Assembly: GCF_900115245.1 (NCBI RefSeq)
Contig: NZ_FOVT01000001.1
Coordinates: 496,001 to 560,000 of the forward strand
DNA from: Mesorhizobium sp. NFR06
GTDB lineage: Bacteria > Pseudomonadota > Alphaproteobacteria > Rhizobiales > Rhizobiaceae
Length of the DNA stretch: 64,000 nt
Direction: 5' to 3'
Below the pieces are notes generated by a model. It made no database searches and had not been told where the DNA came from. It worked only from the letters and a program-made list of their open reading frames with translations. This document shows, piece after piece, positions 8,812 through 18,036 of this stretch (the stretch's first letter is position 1; every line of letters starts with the position of its first letter). Position numbers and translations under genes: made by a program.

Positions 8812-8984
8812 GGAAGCACTCCACCTTTGTCTTTATCTACGGGGCGGGACGCGGCGGTTGGTCCACCATCGGCCTGCCTCGTCCCCTTCTGGCCCCGACT
8901 ATGCCGCCGCCATTGGTACAGCCTATGGGCCAATCATTCCCGTCGAATATGCCAGAGTTCTAAAGCGGCAAGGCTCTGCCCAAA

Positions 8985-9017
8985 CGAAAAGAGCCGGCGC
9001 TATGCCGGCTCTTTTCG
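8985..9017 (-). terminator. Strong intrinsic terminator downstream of the MocR-type gene
   Basis: CGAAAAGAGCCGGC (8985-8998) pairs perfectly with GCCGGCTCTTTTCG (9004-9017) over 14 bases with a 5-base loop. On the minus strand the stem ends in a run of four T, 14 bases after the stop of the regulator gene at 9032. Because both arms carry A/T tracts it could stop transcription both ways. Confidence 0.85.
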
Positions 9018-9031
9018 CGAAGTCTGTGCGA

Positions 9032-10525
9032 TCAAGCGGCCGCGGGCCTGCGCCCGGCGGCGGTGGCGAGTTCGCGGATGCCCGGCTCGATATGCTGCAG
9101 CGAGATCGAGGAGATGCCCAAGCGCATGAAACGCGAGGGCTCTTCGCTGCGGTCGAAGAACCGGTCGCCAGGTTCGATGATGACGCTGCGCGAGGCGGCG
9201 GCTTCGGCAAGGCCGCGTGAATCGGTGCCGCGCGGCCCTTCCAGCCAGAGCGATGTGCCGCCCGCCGAGTCGGTCGAGCGCCATTCTGGCAGGAACGCGG
9301 AAATCGCATGGACCAGACGCTTGCGCCGCTCGTCAAAGGCGGCGGAAAGCCTGCGCACCAGCGCCTCGTGGTGGCCGAGCGACAGGAACAGCGCAACGGC
9401 GCGCTGGTTGTTCGCCGGCGGGTGCCTGAGCATGAAGCGGCGCAGCGCTCGAAGTTCGGCGATCAGTCCGGCAGAGGCCACGATGTAGCCAAGCCTGAGA
9501 CCCGGAGCCAACGTTTTCGACATCGAGCCGACATAGACGACGCGACCCGAGCGATCGAGGCTCTTCAGCGCCTGCTGCGGCGCCTCGTCGAGCAACTGGC
9601 TGTCATAGCCGTCCTCGATGATGATCTGGTTGTTGCGGTTGGCGCGCGCCAGAAGATCCTGCCGCCGCTCCGCCGACAGCGGCACCATGGTCGGGCAGTG
9701 GTGGCTGGGCGTGACGAAGACGAAGCCGGAATCGCTGGGGATCGACGAGGTCACGATGCCCGACTGGTCGACTGGAACTGGCTGGATATCGGCGCCGGCG
9801 AGCCGGAAGATGGAACGTGCATCCGGATAACCCGGGTCTTCCATCGCCACCTTCGAGCCCTTGGTCATCAGCAGCGTGGCCAGCATATAGAGCGCATTCT
9901 GCGCGCCCAGCGTCACGATGATCTCATCCGGATTGGCGAAGATGCCGCGCCGCGGCAGAAGCCTGGCCTGGATCTGCTCGATCAGCAGCGGATCGTCGCG
10001 GTCCACCATGTCGGACGCCCAGTTGCGGATCTCGAGCACGGCCAGCGCCATGCGGTTGCACTCGCGCCATTCGGCGGTCGGGAACAGCGCCGGATCGAAC
10101 TGGCCGTAGACGAACGGGTATGAGGACTTGATCCAGTTGTCGTGCTTGGCCGGCGGCGGCATGTCGCTGGCGGCGATCTGCCGGCGTGCCTTCCAGTCGA
10201 TCTCGTTCTGCTGGTCGGGCGCCTTCTGGTGTGGCTTGGCGGGGGTGGCCAGCACGTCCGGATTGACGAAATGGCCGCGCCGTTCGCGCGCCACCAGGAA
10301 GCCCTGGTCGACCAGCTGCTGGAAGGCCAGCACCACCGTGCCGCGGGCAACGCCCAGTTTTTCCGCGAGAATTCGGCACGACGGCAGCGGCATCGAAGCG
10401 GCGATTTGTCGGTCGAGAATGGCCGCGACGATCGCCTGGCGGATCTGCGCCTGGAGGGTTTGACCGGATTCAGCCGAAATCCGGAACAGGCCGGACCATA
10501 TGGCCGTATCATTGCGCTGTGGCAT
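9032..10525 (-). CDS. MocR/PdxR-type regulator: GntR winged helix fused to class I aminotransferase domain
   Basis: A 497-residue fusion protein. Residues 15-90 are a GntR-type winged helix (SCRILAEKLGVARGTVVLAF). Residues 135-485 are a fold-type I PLP domain, with AQNALYMLATLL, DPGYPD near residue 230, EDGYDSQL near 304 and the PLP lysine K337 in SMSKTLAPGLRLGY. MocR proteins use bound PLP or an amino compound as signal and usually act on a divergent promoter. The divergent neighbour is pgi, which is not a typical target; the convergently placed mttB-like gene is an alternative. A strong terminator follows. Confidence 0.92.
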   Translation of the reverse strand: MPQRNDTAIWSGLFRISAESGQTLQAQIRQAIVAAILDRQIAASMPLPSCRILAEKLGVARGTVVLAFQQLVDQGFLVARERRGHFVNPDVLATPAKPHQKAPDQQNEIDWKARRQIAASDMPPPAKHDNWIKSSYPFVYGQFDPALFPTAEWRECNRMALAVLEIRNWASDMVDRDDPLLIEQIQARLLPRRGIFANPDEIIVTLGAQNALYMLATLLMTKGSKVAMEDPGYPDARSIFRLAGADIQPVPVDQSGIVTSSIPSDSGFVFVTPSHHCPTMVPLSAERRQDLLARANRNNQIIIEDGYDSQLLDEAPQQALKSLDRSGRVVYVGSMSKTLAPGLRLGYIVASAGLIAELRALRRFMLRHPPANNQRAVALFLSLGHHEALVRRLSAAFDERRKRLVHAISAFLPEWRSTDSAGGTSLWLEGPRGTDSRGLAEAAASRSVIIEPGDRFFDRSEEPSRFMRLGISSISLQHIEPGIRELATAAGRRPAAA

Positions 10526-10845
10526 GGGAAATCATCCTCGGATGGCCAGCTGTTTTCACTTGGCTGGACCAGTCGAGTGTATGGGTGGCACAAGGGGTTG
10601 CGCCAATCAATTTTTCTGATCGCTGGGATTTATGCCAGTGATCTATTGCGTGACGCGCAGCGTCATCGCTGCCGAGCGCGATGCATCAGAAATGCGCGAC
10701 GCGCAGTGTCATCGCCACGGCGTGGCGCATGCGTCATCGCCGCGCTTGAACGAATGGAAATCGCCACAATACAATGACGCGACGACACGCGCCGGAAACA
10801 TCCGGCCTGTTAACATGAGACTAAAAACCCGCCAGGAGCCCGCCA
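10526..10845. promoter_or_regulatory. Divergent promoter region of MocR gene and pgi, with short repeats
   Basis: This 320-base gap carries two near-identical 18-base units, TGACGCGCAGCGTCATCGC at 10651-10669 and GACGCGCAGTGTCATCGCC at 10698-10715, and a shorter third GCGTCATCGCC at 10731-10741. Each unit holds the inverted GACGC/GCGTC pair. MocR regulators often bind direct repeats, so these may be operator sites, but this is inference. No convincing gene is present. Confidence 0.45.
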
Positions 10846-12489
10846 GTGGATCAGTCTTCTTTCGACAAGCAACTTGCCGCTTTGCGCGACCAGCGCGCGG
10901 CGGCATCGGGCACCATGCGCGAGGCCTTCGCCGCCGACCACAAACGTTTCGAGAAATTCTCCGCCAACGATGGCGATCTTCTGCTCGACTGGTCGAAATG
11001 CGCCGTCGACGCAAATACGATGACGATGCTGGAAAGCCTCGCCGGGGCCGCCGGTCTCGAAAGCCGCCGCGCAGCCATGTTCGAAGGCAAGAAGATCAAC
11101 ATCACCGAGAACCGCGCCGTGCTGCACACTGCGCTGCGCAATCTGACCGGCAAGAGCGTCGTGGTCGATGGCCAGGACACCAAGGCCGATGTGATTGCCG
11201 TGCTCGACGCCATGGGCGCCTTCGCCGACGCAATCCGCTCCGGCAAGGCGGCCGGCGCCACCGGCAAGAAGATCACCGACATCGTCAACATCGGCATCGG
11301 CGGCTCGGACCTCGGCCCGGCGATGGTGACGCTTGCGCTCGCTCCCTACCATGACGGGCCGCGCGCGCATTACGTCTCCAATGTCGACGGCGCCCATATC
11401 CACGACACGCTGAAGGGCCTGTCTCCCGAGACGACCTTGTTCATCATCGCCTCCAAGACCTTCACAACGGTCGAGACGATGACCAATGCCGAGACGGCGC
11501 GCAAATGGGTGGAAAAGGCGCTCGGCAAGGAGGCGATCGGCAAGCATTTCGCCGCCGTCTCGACCGCGCTCGACCTTGTGGCGAAGTTCGGCATCGCGTC
11601 GGACCGCGTCTTCGGCTTCTGGGATTGGGTCGGCGGCCGCTATTCGGTCTGGAGCGCAATCGGCCTGCCGGTGATGATCGCCATCGGTCCGCGCAACTTC
11701 CGCGCCTTCCTCGACGGCGCGCACGAGATGGACGAACATTTCCGCTCAGCACCGGTACGGAAGAACTTGCCGGTGCTTTTGGGGCTGATCGGCTGGTGGC
11801 ACCGGGTCGTCTGCAAATATCCGGCCCGCGCCGTCATCCCTTACGACCAGCGCCTGTCGCGCCTGCCGGCCTATCTGCAGCAGCTCGACATGGAATCGAA
11901 CGGCAAGAGCGTCACGCTGGACGGCACCGCCGTCACCACGCCCACCGGCCCGCTGGTCTGGGGCGAGCCCGGAACCAACGGCCAGCATGCCTTCTTCCAG
12001 CTGTTGCACCAGGGCACGGACTTCATCCCGGTCGAGTTCCTTGCCGCCGCCATTGGCCATGAGCCCGACCTGAAGCACCAGCACGACCTGCTGCTAGCCA
12101 ATTGCCTGGCGCAGTCCGAAGCCTTCATGAAGGGCCGCACGCTGGAAGAGGCGCGCGCGCAGATGCTGGCCAAGGGCATGAAGCCGGCCGATGTCGACAG
12201 GATCGCGCCGCACCGCGTCTTTTCGGGCAACCGGCCCTCGCTGACCATCCTTTACAGCAAGCTCGATCCGCGCACGTTGGGCCGGCTTATCGCGCTCTAC
12301 GAACATCGCGTCTTCGTCGAGGGCACGCTGTTCAACATCAATTCCTTCGACCAATGGGGCGTCGAGCTCGGCAAGGAACTGGCGACGGGCCTGCTGCCTG
12401 TCGTTGAGGGCAAGGAGACTGCCGCAAACCGCGACGCCTCGACTGCCGGACTGGTGGGACACATCCACCAATTGCGCGGTGCGGAGTAA
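10846..12489 (+). CDS. pgi: Glucose-6-phosphate isomerase
   Basis: A 547-residue cytoplasmic enzyme that interconverts glucose-6-phosphate and fructose-6-phosphate. It starts at GTG after CCAGGAGCCC. Family hallmarks are [15 protein letters not shown] near residue 146, the sugar-phosphate-binding [16 protein letters not shown], the PROSITE-type [20 protein letters not shown], the catalytic glutamate region ESNGKSV, and [10 protein letters not shown]. Length is standard for the bacterial long form. It is followed five bases later by a HAD phosphatase gene, probably in one transcript. Rhizobia generally use Entner-Doudoroff routes, where this enzyme serves in recycling and polysaccharide synthesis. 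Confidence 0.97.
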   Translation: MDQSSFDKQLAALRDQRAAASGTMREAFAADHKRFEKFSANDGDLLLDWSKCAVDANTMTMLESLAGAAGLESRRAAMFEGKKINITENRAVLHTALRNLTGKSVVVDGQDTKADVIAVLDAMGAFADAIRSGKAAGATGKKITDIVNIGIGGSDLGPAMVTLALAPYHDGPRAHYVSNVDGAHIHDTLKGLSPETTLFIIASKTFTTVETMTNAETARKWVEKALGKEAIGKHFAAVSTALDLVAKFGIASDRVFGFWDWVGGRYSVWSAIGLPVMIAIGPRNFRAFLDGAHEMDEHFRSAPVRKNLPVLLGLIGWWHRVVCKYPARAVIPYDQRLSRLPAYLQQLDMESNGKSVTLDGTAVTTPTGPLVWGEPGTNGQHAFFQLLHQGTDFIPVEFLAAAIGHEPDLKHQHDLLLANCLAQSEAFMKGRTLEEARAQMLAKGMKPADVDRIAPHRVFSGNRPSLTILYSKLDPRTLGRLIALYEHRVFVEGTLFNINSFDQWGVELGKELATGLLPVVEGKETAANRDASTAGLVGHIHQLRGAE

Positions 12490-12494
12490 CGGGA

Positions 12495-13220
12495 TTGGCG
12501 GTCATCAAGGGAATTCTCTTCGACAAGGACGGAACGCTTGTCGATTTCAACGCAACTTGGCTCGGCATCGCCGATTTCATGGCCATGGACGCCGCCGAGG
12601 GCGATCGCTGGAAGGCCGACAGGCTGCTCGCCGCCGCCGGCTTCGATTTCGCCAGCAAGCGCTTCAAGCCCGATTCGATCTTTGCTTCCGGCTCGAATAT
12701 GGATGTCGTCGAGCTCTGGTTCCCGCGCTTGTCCAACGAGGACCAGATGCTGGCCGTTTCCCGCTTTAACGAAATCACCTCGGTGCAGGGCTCGTCGATG
12801 GCGGTGGCGCTTCCCGGCGTCATCGATTCGCTGCGGGCGCTGCACAAGCGCTCTTATCGCATGGGCGTCGCCACCAATGATTCCACCAGCGGCGCCGAGA
12901 AGACGCTGGCCACGCTCGGTGTCGCGCAGCTCTTTGACGCCGCCTTCGGCTATGACGCGGTGGCCAATCCGAAGCCGGCGCCGGACACCGTCGTTGCGTT
13001 CTGCGATCTGACCGGGCTGAAGCCGGGTGAGATCGCCATGGTCGGCGACAACCGCCACGACCTCGAAATGGCGCGCGCCGGCGGCTGCGGCCTGGCGGTG
13101 GGCGTGCTGTCCGGCACCGGCACGCGCGACTCGCTGGCGCCGATGGCGGACGTCATTCTGGAATCGGTCGCCGACCTGCCGGATTTTCTCGCGACAAGGG
13201 TGAACGTGCCGGTGGGCTAA
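12495..13220 (+). CDS. HAD-superfamily hydrolase, phosphoglycolate-phosphatase-like
   Basis: The 241-residue product starts at TTG, five bases after the pgi stop. Motif I is FDKDGTLVDF at the N-terminus (nucleophile is the first D), motif II lies in ATNDSTSG, motif III is the lysine in NPKPAPD, and motif IV is GDNRHDLEMARAG. The large helical cap between motifs I and II marks a subfamily IA enzyme such as phosphoglycolate phosphatase. The natural substrate cannot be fixed from sequence. The last 68 bases overlap the tail of the methyltransferase gene on the other strand. Confidence 0.88.
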   Translation: MAVIKGILFDKDGTLVDFNATWLGIADFMAMDAAEGDRWKADRLLAAAGFDFASKRFKPDSIFASGSNMDVVELWFPRLSNEDQMLAVSRFNEITSVQGSSMAVALPGVIDSLRALHKRSYRMGVATNDSTSGAEKTLATLGVAQLFDAAFGYDAVANPKPAPDTVVAFCDLTGLKPGEIAMVGDNRHDLEMARAGGCGLAVGVLSGTGTRDSLAPMADVILESVADLPDFLATRVNVPVG

Positions 13221-13923
13221 CGCGGTCTGCGACAAAAGCGAACACCGCGCTGGGCCTGGGTTCGCTGCCGCCGTTTCCACCGACATCCGGCACCTGGTAT
13301 TCGGCAAGCAGGCAAAGCCGTTGCCTGGGCAGCCAGGCGCGGCCCGGGTCGCCGACCAGCACATCGATGCCGGCGGCGAGGCAGCGGTCGAGGAACGGCA
13401 TCATGCGCTGCCCGACTTCCTGCGCGTAAAAGACATCGCCGGCCAGCACCAGGTCGACCGCCGGCGGCGGACCGGTCGTGACATCCTCATGACATATCTG
13501 GATAGCGACGCCATTGGCTTCCGCGTTGAGGCGCAGTGCCGCGACGCCGTTGCGGTCGACCTCCGCCGCGACCACCTCATGCGCCCCAGCCTTCGCCGCG
13601 GCGATGCCGACCAACCCCGAGCCGGCGCCGAGGTCGAGCACGCGCCGTCCGGCAACGATCGAAGGTCGGTCGAGGACATGGCGCGCCAGCACCGTTCCGC
13701 CGGCCCAGGCATAGGCCCAGTAAGGCGGCTGCGGATCGTTGCCGCTTTCATCGGCATCGTCCGCTTCGAGCAGCCGCCTGAGGCCGCTGCCGGGATGCGC
13801 CAGATAGAGCCTGATCTCCGGCAGCGAGGGCACTGGCGCCAGCCTCATGTTCGCCTGGATGAACGCTGCCGGGTCGAGCTTCTCGGTCCGCTTTCGCGTC
13901 GCGTCCTCAGAACGCGCGCTCAA
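13153..13923 (-). CDS. Class I SAM-dependent methyltransferase (ETFBKMT/Nnt1-like)
   Basis: The SAM-binding motif VLDLGAGSGLVGIAAAKAGA is clear, preceded by PPYWAYAWAGGTVLARHVLD and followed by VVAAEVDRNGVAALRLNAEANG and LVLAGDVFY, a pattern shared with lysine methyltransferases of the ETFBKMT/METTL20 type. The start is uncertain: a TTG at 13923 overlaps the stop of the upstream acyl-CoA ligase gene, which suggests translational coupling and gives 256 residues; the FIQAN motif starts about 25 residues later. The C-terminal 25 residues (after FAFVADR) are likely not part of the fold and overlap the HAD gene. The target is unknown; ETF-beta would suit the link with fatty acid oxidation. Confidence 0.8.
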   Translation of the reverse strand: MSARSEDATRKRTEKLDPAAFIQANMRLAPVPSLPEIRLYLAHPGSGLRRLLEADDADESGNDPQPPYWAYAWAGGTVLARHVLDRPSIVAGRRVLDLGAGSGLVGIAAAKAGAHEVVAAEVDRNGVAALRLNAEANGVAIQICHEDVTTGPPPAVDLVLAGDVFYAQEVGQRMMPFLDRCLAAGIDVLVGDPGRAWLPRQRLCLLAEYQVPDVGGNGGSEPRPSAVFAFVADRVSPPARSPLSRENPAGRRPIPE

Positions 13924-15923
13924 GCCTGTTCCCGCAGCGCGCGCCGCAGTATCTTGCCGACCGGCGTCTTCGGCAGCTCGGTGCGGAACTCGATATATCT
14001 CGGCCGCTTGTAGCCGGTCAGGTTCTCGCGGCAATAAGCCATCAGCGCCTCGATGGTCAGCGCCGGATCCTTCTTGACCACGAACAGCTTCGGCACCTCG
14101 CCCGAATGCTCGTCCGGCACGCCGATCGCGGCCACTTCCAGCACGCCGGGATGATGCGCCACCACTTCTTCCAGCTCGTTCGGATAGACGTTGAAGCCGG
14201 AGACCAGGATCATGTCCTTCTTGCGATCGACGATCTTGGTGTAGCCGCGCTCGTCCATGAAGCCCATGTCGCCGGATTTGAAGAAGCCGTCCTCGGTCAT
14301 CGCCTTGGCGGTCTCGTCGGGCCGGTTCCAGTAGCCGGCCATCACCTGCGGGCCGCGAATGCAGATCTCCCCCACTTCGCCGAGCGGCACATTGTTGCCG
14401 TCGTCGTCGCGGATGGCGATTTCGGTCGAAGGCAGCGGCAGGCCGATCGTGCCGGTGAAGTCGCTGGAGCTGAACTTGTTGGCGGTGGCCACTGGCGAGG
14501 TTTCGGAAAGCCCATAACCCTCGCTCACCGGGCAGCCGGTCAGCGCCTTCCAGCGCTCGGCAACGCCCTTCTGCACCGCCATGCCGCCGCCCAGCGTCAG
14601 GATCAGCGGCTTGAAATCCAGCTTGCGGAACTCCTCATTGTTGAGCAGCGCGTTGAACAGCGTGTTGAGGCCGGGGAAGATGTGCATCGGGTATTTCGCC
14701 AGTTCCTTGACGAAGCCCGGAATGTCGCGCGGGTTGGGAATAAGCACGTTCTGCGCGCCCTGCTGCATGCCCATCAGCGCGTTCACCGTCAGCGCGAAGA
14801 TGTGATAGAGCGGCAACGCGCAGATGAAGTTGAGATGCGCCGGCTTCGGCTTGATCGTGTAGGCATCCTCCACCCACAGCGAATTCTGCGCGACGTTCGA
14901 AAGCACATTGCGATGCAGCAGCGTCGCGCCCTTCGAGATGCCGGTCGTGCCGCCCGTATATTGCAGGAAGGCGATATCGTCGCTCGACACCGCCGGCGGC
15001 TTGAAGGCGATGGTCGCGCCGGTCTTGAGCACGGCGTTGAATTTGACGTGGCCGGGCAGCGACCATGCCGGAACCATCTTTTTCACCCGCCGCACGACGA
15101 GGTTGACGATGGCGCCTTTGAGCCCGCCCAGCATGTCGCCCATGGCCGCGACGATAACGAGCTTCACCGGCGTCCTCGCGATCACCGCCTGCAGCGTTCC
15201 GGCGAAGTTTTCCAGGATAACGATCGCCTGCGCGCCGGAATCCCTCAACTGGTGTTCCAGTTCGCGCGGCGTGTAGAGCGGGTTGACGTTCACCACCGTG
15301 TAGCCGGCGCGAAGCACCGCCATCATCGCCACCGGATATTGCAGCACGTTTGGCATCATCAGCGCCACGCGCGCACCCTTCTCCAGGCCTCTCGCCTGCA
15401 GGTAGGCGCCGAAGGCGGCCGAGAGCCGCTCGAGCTCGGCATAGGTGATCGACTTGCCCATGCACACGAAGGCCGGCCGCGCGGCGAATTGCTTGCAGGC
15501 GCCGACAAGGAAGTCGCCGATGGACTTGTAGGGCAGGGCGCCGATCTCGGCCGGCATGTTCTTCGGATAGCTCCTCAGCCACGGCTTTTCCGGCAGGCCG
15601 ACAGTGAGTTCGGTGATCTCTTTCGGCAGGGCCTTCGAGGCAGGCTTGGCGGCGCTCGCCGTTGGCGCCGTTGTCGCGGTTGCCGGCTTGGCGGCCGTTG
15701 CTTTTCCGGTTGCCGGTTTGCTGGCTTTTGCGGCTGCCGACTTGTCGGCTTTTGCGGTCGCTGCCTTGATCGCGGGCTTGGCGGCGGCCGGCTTCGCGGG
15801 CGCCGCTTTTGCGGCTGCTTTGGGCTTCGGCACGGCGGCCTTGGCCGTCTCGGGCGCATCGCTTTCGGCGGCGGCCTTGGCCTTTGCTTTCGCCGGGGCT
15901 GTCGTCTTGGCTGCTTTTGCCAC
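13920..15923 (-). CDS. fadD: Long-chain fatty acid-CoA ligase with Lys/Ala-rich N-terminal extension
   Basis: The GTG at 15923 has the site AGGGAGAGACAG and gives 667 residues. Residues 1-100 are a low-complexity tail of Ala, Lys, Pro and Thr in AKP and AAK repeats, like histone H1 or AlgP-type proteins. The rest is a full ANL adenylating enzyme: P-loop YTGGTTGISKGATLLHRN, GYGLSETSPVA, DRKKDMILVSGFNVYPNELE and the catalytic lysine in PKTPVGKILRR. It activates fatty acids with ATP and CoA at the membrane face. The tail is absent from standard FadD. Its charge suggests binding to nucleic acid, membrane or polyphosphate. It overlaps the downstream methyltransferase start. Confidence 0.9.
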   Translation of the reverse strand: MAKAAKTTAPAKAKAKAAAESDAPETAKAAVPKPKAAAKAAPAKPAAAKPAIKAATAKADKSAAAKASKPATGKATAAKPATATTAPTASAAKPASKALPKEITELTVGLPEKPWLRSYPKNMPAEIGALPYKSIGDFLVGACKQFAARPAFVCMGKSITYAELERLSAAFGAYLQARGLEKGARVALMMPNVLQYPVAMMAVLRAGYTVVNVNPLYTPRELEHQLRDSGAQAIVILENFAGTLQAVIARTPVKLVIVAAMGDMLGGLKGAIVNLVVRRVKKMVPAWSLPGHVKFNAVLKTGATIAFKPPAVSSDDIAFLQYTGGTTGISKGATLLHRNVLSNVAQNSLWVEDAYTIKPKPAHLNFICALPLYHIFALTVNALMGMQQGAQNVLIPNPRDIPGFVKELAKYPMHIFPGLNTLFNALLNNEEFRKLDFKPLILTLGGGMAVQKGVAERWKALTGCPVSEGYGLSETSPVATANKFSSSDFTGTIGLPLPSTEIAIRDDDGNNVPLGEVGEICIRGPQVMAGYWNRPDETAKAMTEDGFFKSGDMGFMDERGYTKIVDRKKDMILVSGFNVYPNELEEVVAHHPGVLEVAAIGVPDEHSGEVPKLFVVKKDPALTIEALMAYCRENLTGYKRPRYIEFRTELPKTPVGKILRRALREQA

Positions 15924-16387
15924 CTGTCTCTCCCTGTCGCCTTCGATCTGGGGCGCCCGCTTCCAGGGAAGCGTCCTCCACGCCTGTCGCGGTTTTCCCC
16001 GGGAAAATCCCGCCCGCCATCTATGTATTGCCTCTATCGGCGGCCGTGCAAGCCTTGCCCCTGCGGCAAGCCGGGGAAAGATTTGCCGTCGAAATCCTCG
16101 TGGTTGGAGGGCCTCCCGCATCGTGCCGGGGCGGCCGGCCGAGCCGAGTGGTCATACCGCATGCGCCGGTTCCGAAAGGCGGCCGATCAATAAAAAAATG
16201 CCGTCGTTAATAATGTCGTGAGCAGAAAAAACTACTCATTTTTTCTACTGCGGGAGCAAAAACTAGATTCTTTTCCTGCTTCCCATGGGGTACGCAAACG
16301 AGGTGTTCCAAAGGCGAAGAAACGGTGCTTATATGCGCCCTTCGCGAGCCTGATAGAGGGGCTTGGGAGAACATCAGGGAGTGCTCA
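15924..16387. promoter_or_regulatory. Divergent promoter region of fadD-like gene and dppA
   Basis: This gap of 464 bases holds no convincing gene. The part from 16190 to 16270 is much richer in A and T than the surroundings, with several A and T runs. A TTATAT hexamer at 16330-16335, about 50 bases before the dppA start, is a possible -10 box, but I see no clear -35 partner. Confidence 0.35.
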
Positions 16388-17986
16388 ATGAAAAAGACAA
16401 TGACTTTTGCAGCCGCGTTGCTGGCTGCAAGCGTCCTCAGCGGCATGGCCAGTGCTAAGACGCTCGTTTATTGCTCCGAAGCGTCGCCGGCCAATTTCGA
16501 TCCCGGTACGACGACCGGCGGCAACGACTTCGACGCGTCTTCGCGCACGGTCTATTCGCGCCTGGTCGAATTCAAGCATGGCGGCACCGAGGTCGAGCCC
16601 GGCCTCGCCGACAAGTGGGAAATTTCCGACGATGGCCTGGTCTATACTTTCCATCTGCATCCGGGTGTGAAGTTCCAGACCACCGACTATTTCAAGCCGA
16701 CGCGCGACCTCAACGCCGACGACGTCGTCTTCTCCTTCGATCGCCAGTTCAACAAGCAGAATCCGTGGAACGGCGACAAGTATCTGCCCAACCTCACCTG
16801 GGACTATTACACCGGCATGGACATGCCGAAATATGTCGCCAAGTGGGAGAAGGTCGACGACCTCACCGTCAAGCTGACGCTGACCGAGCCGAACGCGCCG
16901 ATGTTGGCCAATCTCGGCATGGACTTCGCCTCGATCGTGTCGAAGGAATATGCCGACCAGCTCCAGAAGGACGGCAAGATGGCCGACTTCTCGACCAAGC
17001 CGATCGGCACCGGTCCGTTCCAGTTCGTCGACTACCAGCTGGATTCGGTCATCCGCTACGCGGCCAACCCCGACTATTTCAAGGGCAAGGAAAAGATCGA
17101 CGATCTGGTCTTCGCCATCACGCCTGACGCGACCGCCCGCATCCAGAAGGTGCTGGCCGGCGAATGCGACATCGCGCCCTATCCGAACCCGGCCGACATC
17201 GCCACCATCAAGGCCAACAAGGACGTGACCCTGATGGATCAGGCCGGCCTGAACATCGGCTATATGAGCTACAACACCACGATCCCGCCGCTCGACAAGC
17301 CGGAAGTGCGCCATGCGCTCAACCAGGCGATCGACCGGGAAGCCCTGATCAAGTCGCTGTTCCAGGATGCCGGCGCCACGCCGGCCGAAAACCTGATCCC
17401 GCCGACCATGTGGTCTTGGAACAAGGACGTGAAGACCGACGCCTACAATCCGGAAGCGGCCAAGAAGGTGCTGGCCGATGCCGGCCTGAAGGAAATCCAG
17501 CTCTGGGCCGCCGACCGCGTCCGTCCGTACAACCCGAACTTCCAGCGCGCCGCCGAGCTGATCCAGGCCGACTGGGCCAAGGTCGGCGTCAAGGCGAACA
17601 TCGTCAACTACGAGTGGACGAAGTATCGTGAGGAAGGCAAGAAGAAGGACCGTCCCGGCGCCTTCCAGATCGGCTGGACCGGCGACAATGGCGATCCGGA
17701 CAACTTCTTCGCCACCCTCTTCGCCTGCTCCGCCATCGGTGTGTCGAACTACTCGAGCTGGTGCGATAAGGACTTCGAGGACCTGATCCAGAAGGCCAAG
17801 AAGACCAGCGACCAGGCCGAGCGCACCAAGCTCTATGAGCAGGCGCAGGTGATCTTCGCTAAGCAAGCGCCCGCTTTCCTGCTGGCGCACAGCCAGGTTT
17901 ACGCGGTCGTTCGCAACAATGTCAGCGGCTTCAAGATGGATCCGCTCGGCATTCATCGCTTCGACGGCGTTGACAAGGCCGAATAA
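16388..17986 (+). CDS. dppA: Dipeptide ABC transporter, periplasmic binding protein
   Basis: The ATG at 16388 after CAGGGAG opens with a clear signal peptide, MKKTMTFAAALLAASVLSG, cut after MASA, giving a 532-residue precursor. The mature start KTLVYCSEASPANFDP and later stretches such as LNADDVVFSFDRQ, MDFASIVSKEYAD, NLIPPTMWSWN and GWTGDNGDPDNFFATLF follow E. coli DppA almost block by block. It captures di- and perhaps tripeptides or related compounds in the periplasm (haem and 5-aminolevulinate in some species). It heads a five-gene operon dppABCDF, with a hairpin between it and dppB. Confidence 0.95.
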   Translation: MKKTMTFAAALLAASVLSGMASAKTLVYCSEASPANFDPGTTTGGNDFDASSRTVYSRLVEFKHGGTEVEPGLADKWEISDDGLVYTFHLHPGVKFQTTDYFKPTRDLNADDVVFSFDRQFNKQNPWNGDKYLPNLTWDYYTGMDMPKYVAKWEKVDDLTVKLTLTEPNAPMLANLGMDFASIVSKEYADQLQKDGKMADFSTKPIGTGPFQFVDYQLDSVIRYAANPDYFKGKEKIDDLVFAITPDATARIQKVLAGECDIAPYPNPADIATIKANKDVTLMDQAGLNIGYMSYNTTIPPLDKPEVRHALNQAIDREALIKSLFQDAGATPAENLIPPTMWSWNKDVKTDAYNPEAAKKVLADAGLKEIQLWAADRVRPYNPNFQRAAELIQADWAKVGVKANIVNYEWTKYREEGKKKDRPGAFQIGWTGDNGDPDNFFATLFACSAIGVSNYSSWCDKDFEDLIQKAKKTSDQAERTKLYEQAQVIFAKQAPAFLLAHSQVYAVVRNNVSGFKMDPLGIHRFDGVDKAE

Positions 17987-17996
17987 TATTGCGAAC

Positions 17997-18023
17997 GGGG
18001 CGGCGCAATTCCTGCGCCGCCCC
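17997..18023 (+). terminator. Intercistronic hairpin between dppA and dppB
   Basis: GGGGCGGCGCA (17997-18007) pairs perfectly with TGCGCCGCCCC (18013-18023) around a 5-base loop, 11 bases after the dppA stop. There is no T-run after it. Such hairpins usually protect the binding-protein message from 3' decay or cut read-through, so that the binding protein is made in excess over the permease. Confidence 0.75.
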
Positions 18024-18036
18024 ATTCCATTTGACG

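Noticed and set aside
14106-16193. 695-codon open frame opposite the acyl-CoA ligase gene
   Set aside because: The minus-strand frame has all ANL motifs; the plus frame is a compositional mirror with a Gly/Arg-rich tail made by the Lys/Ala repeats.
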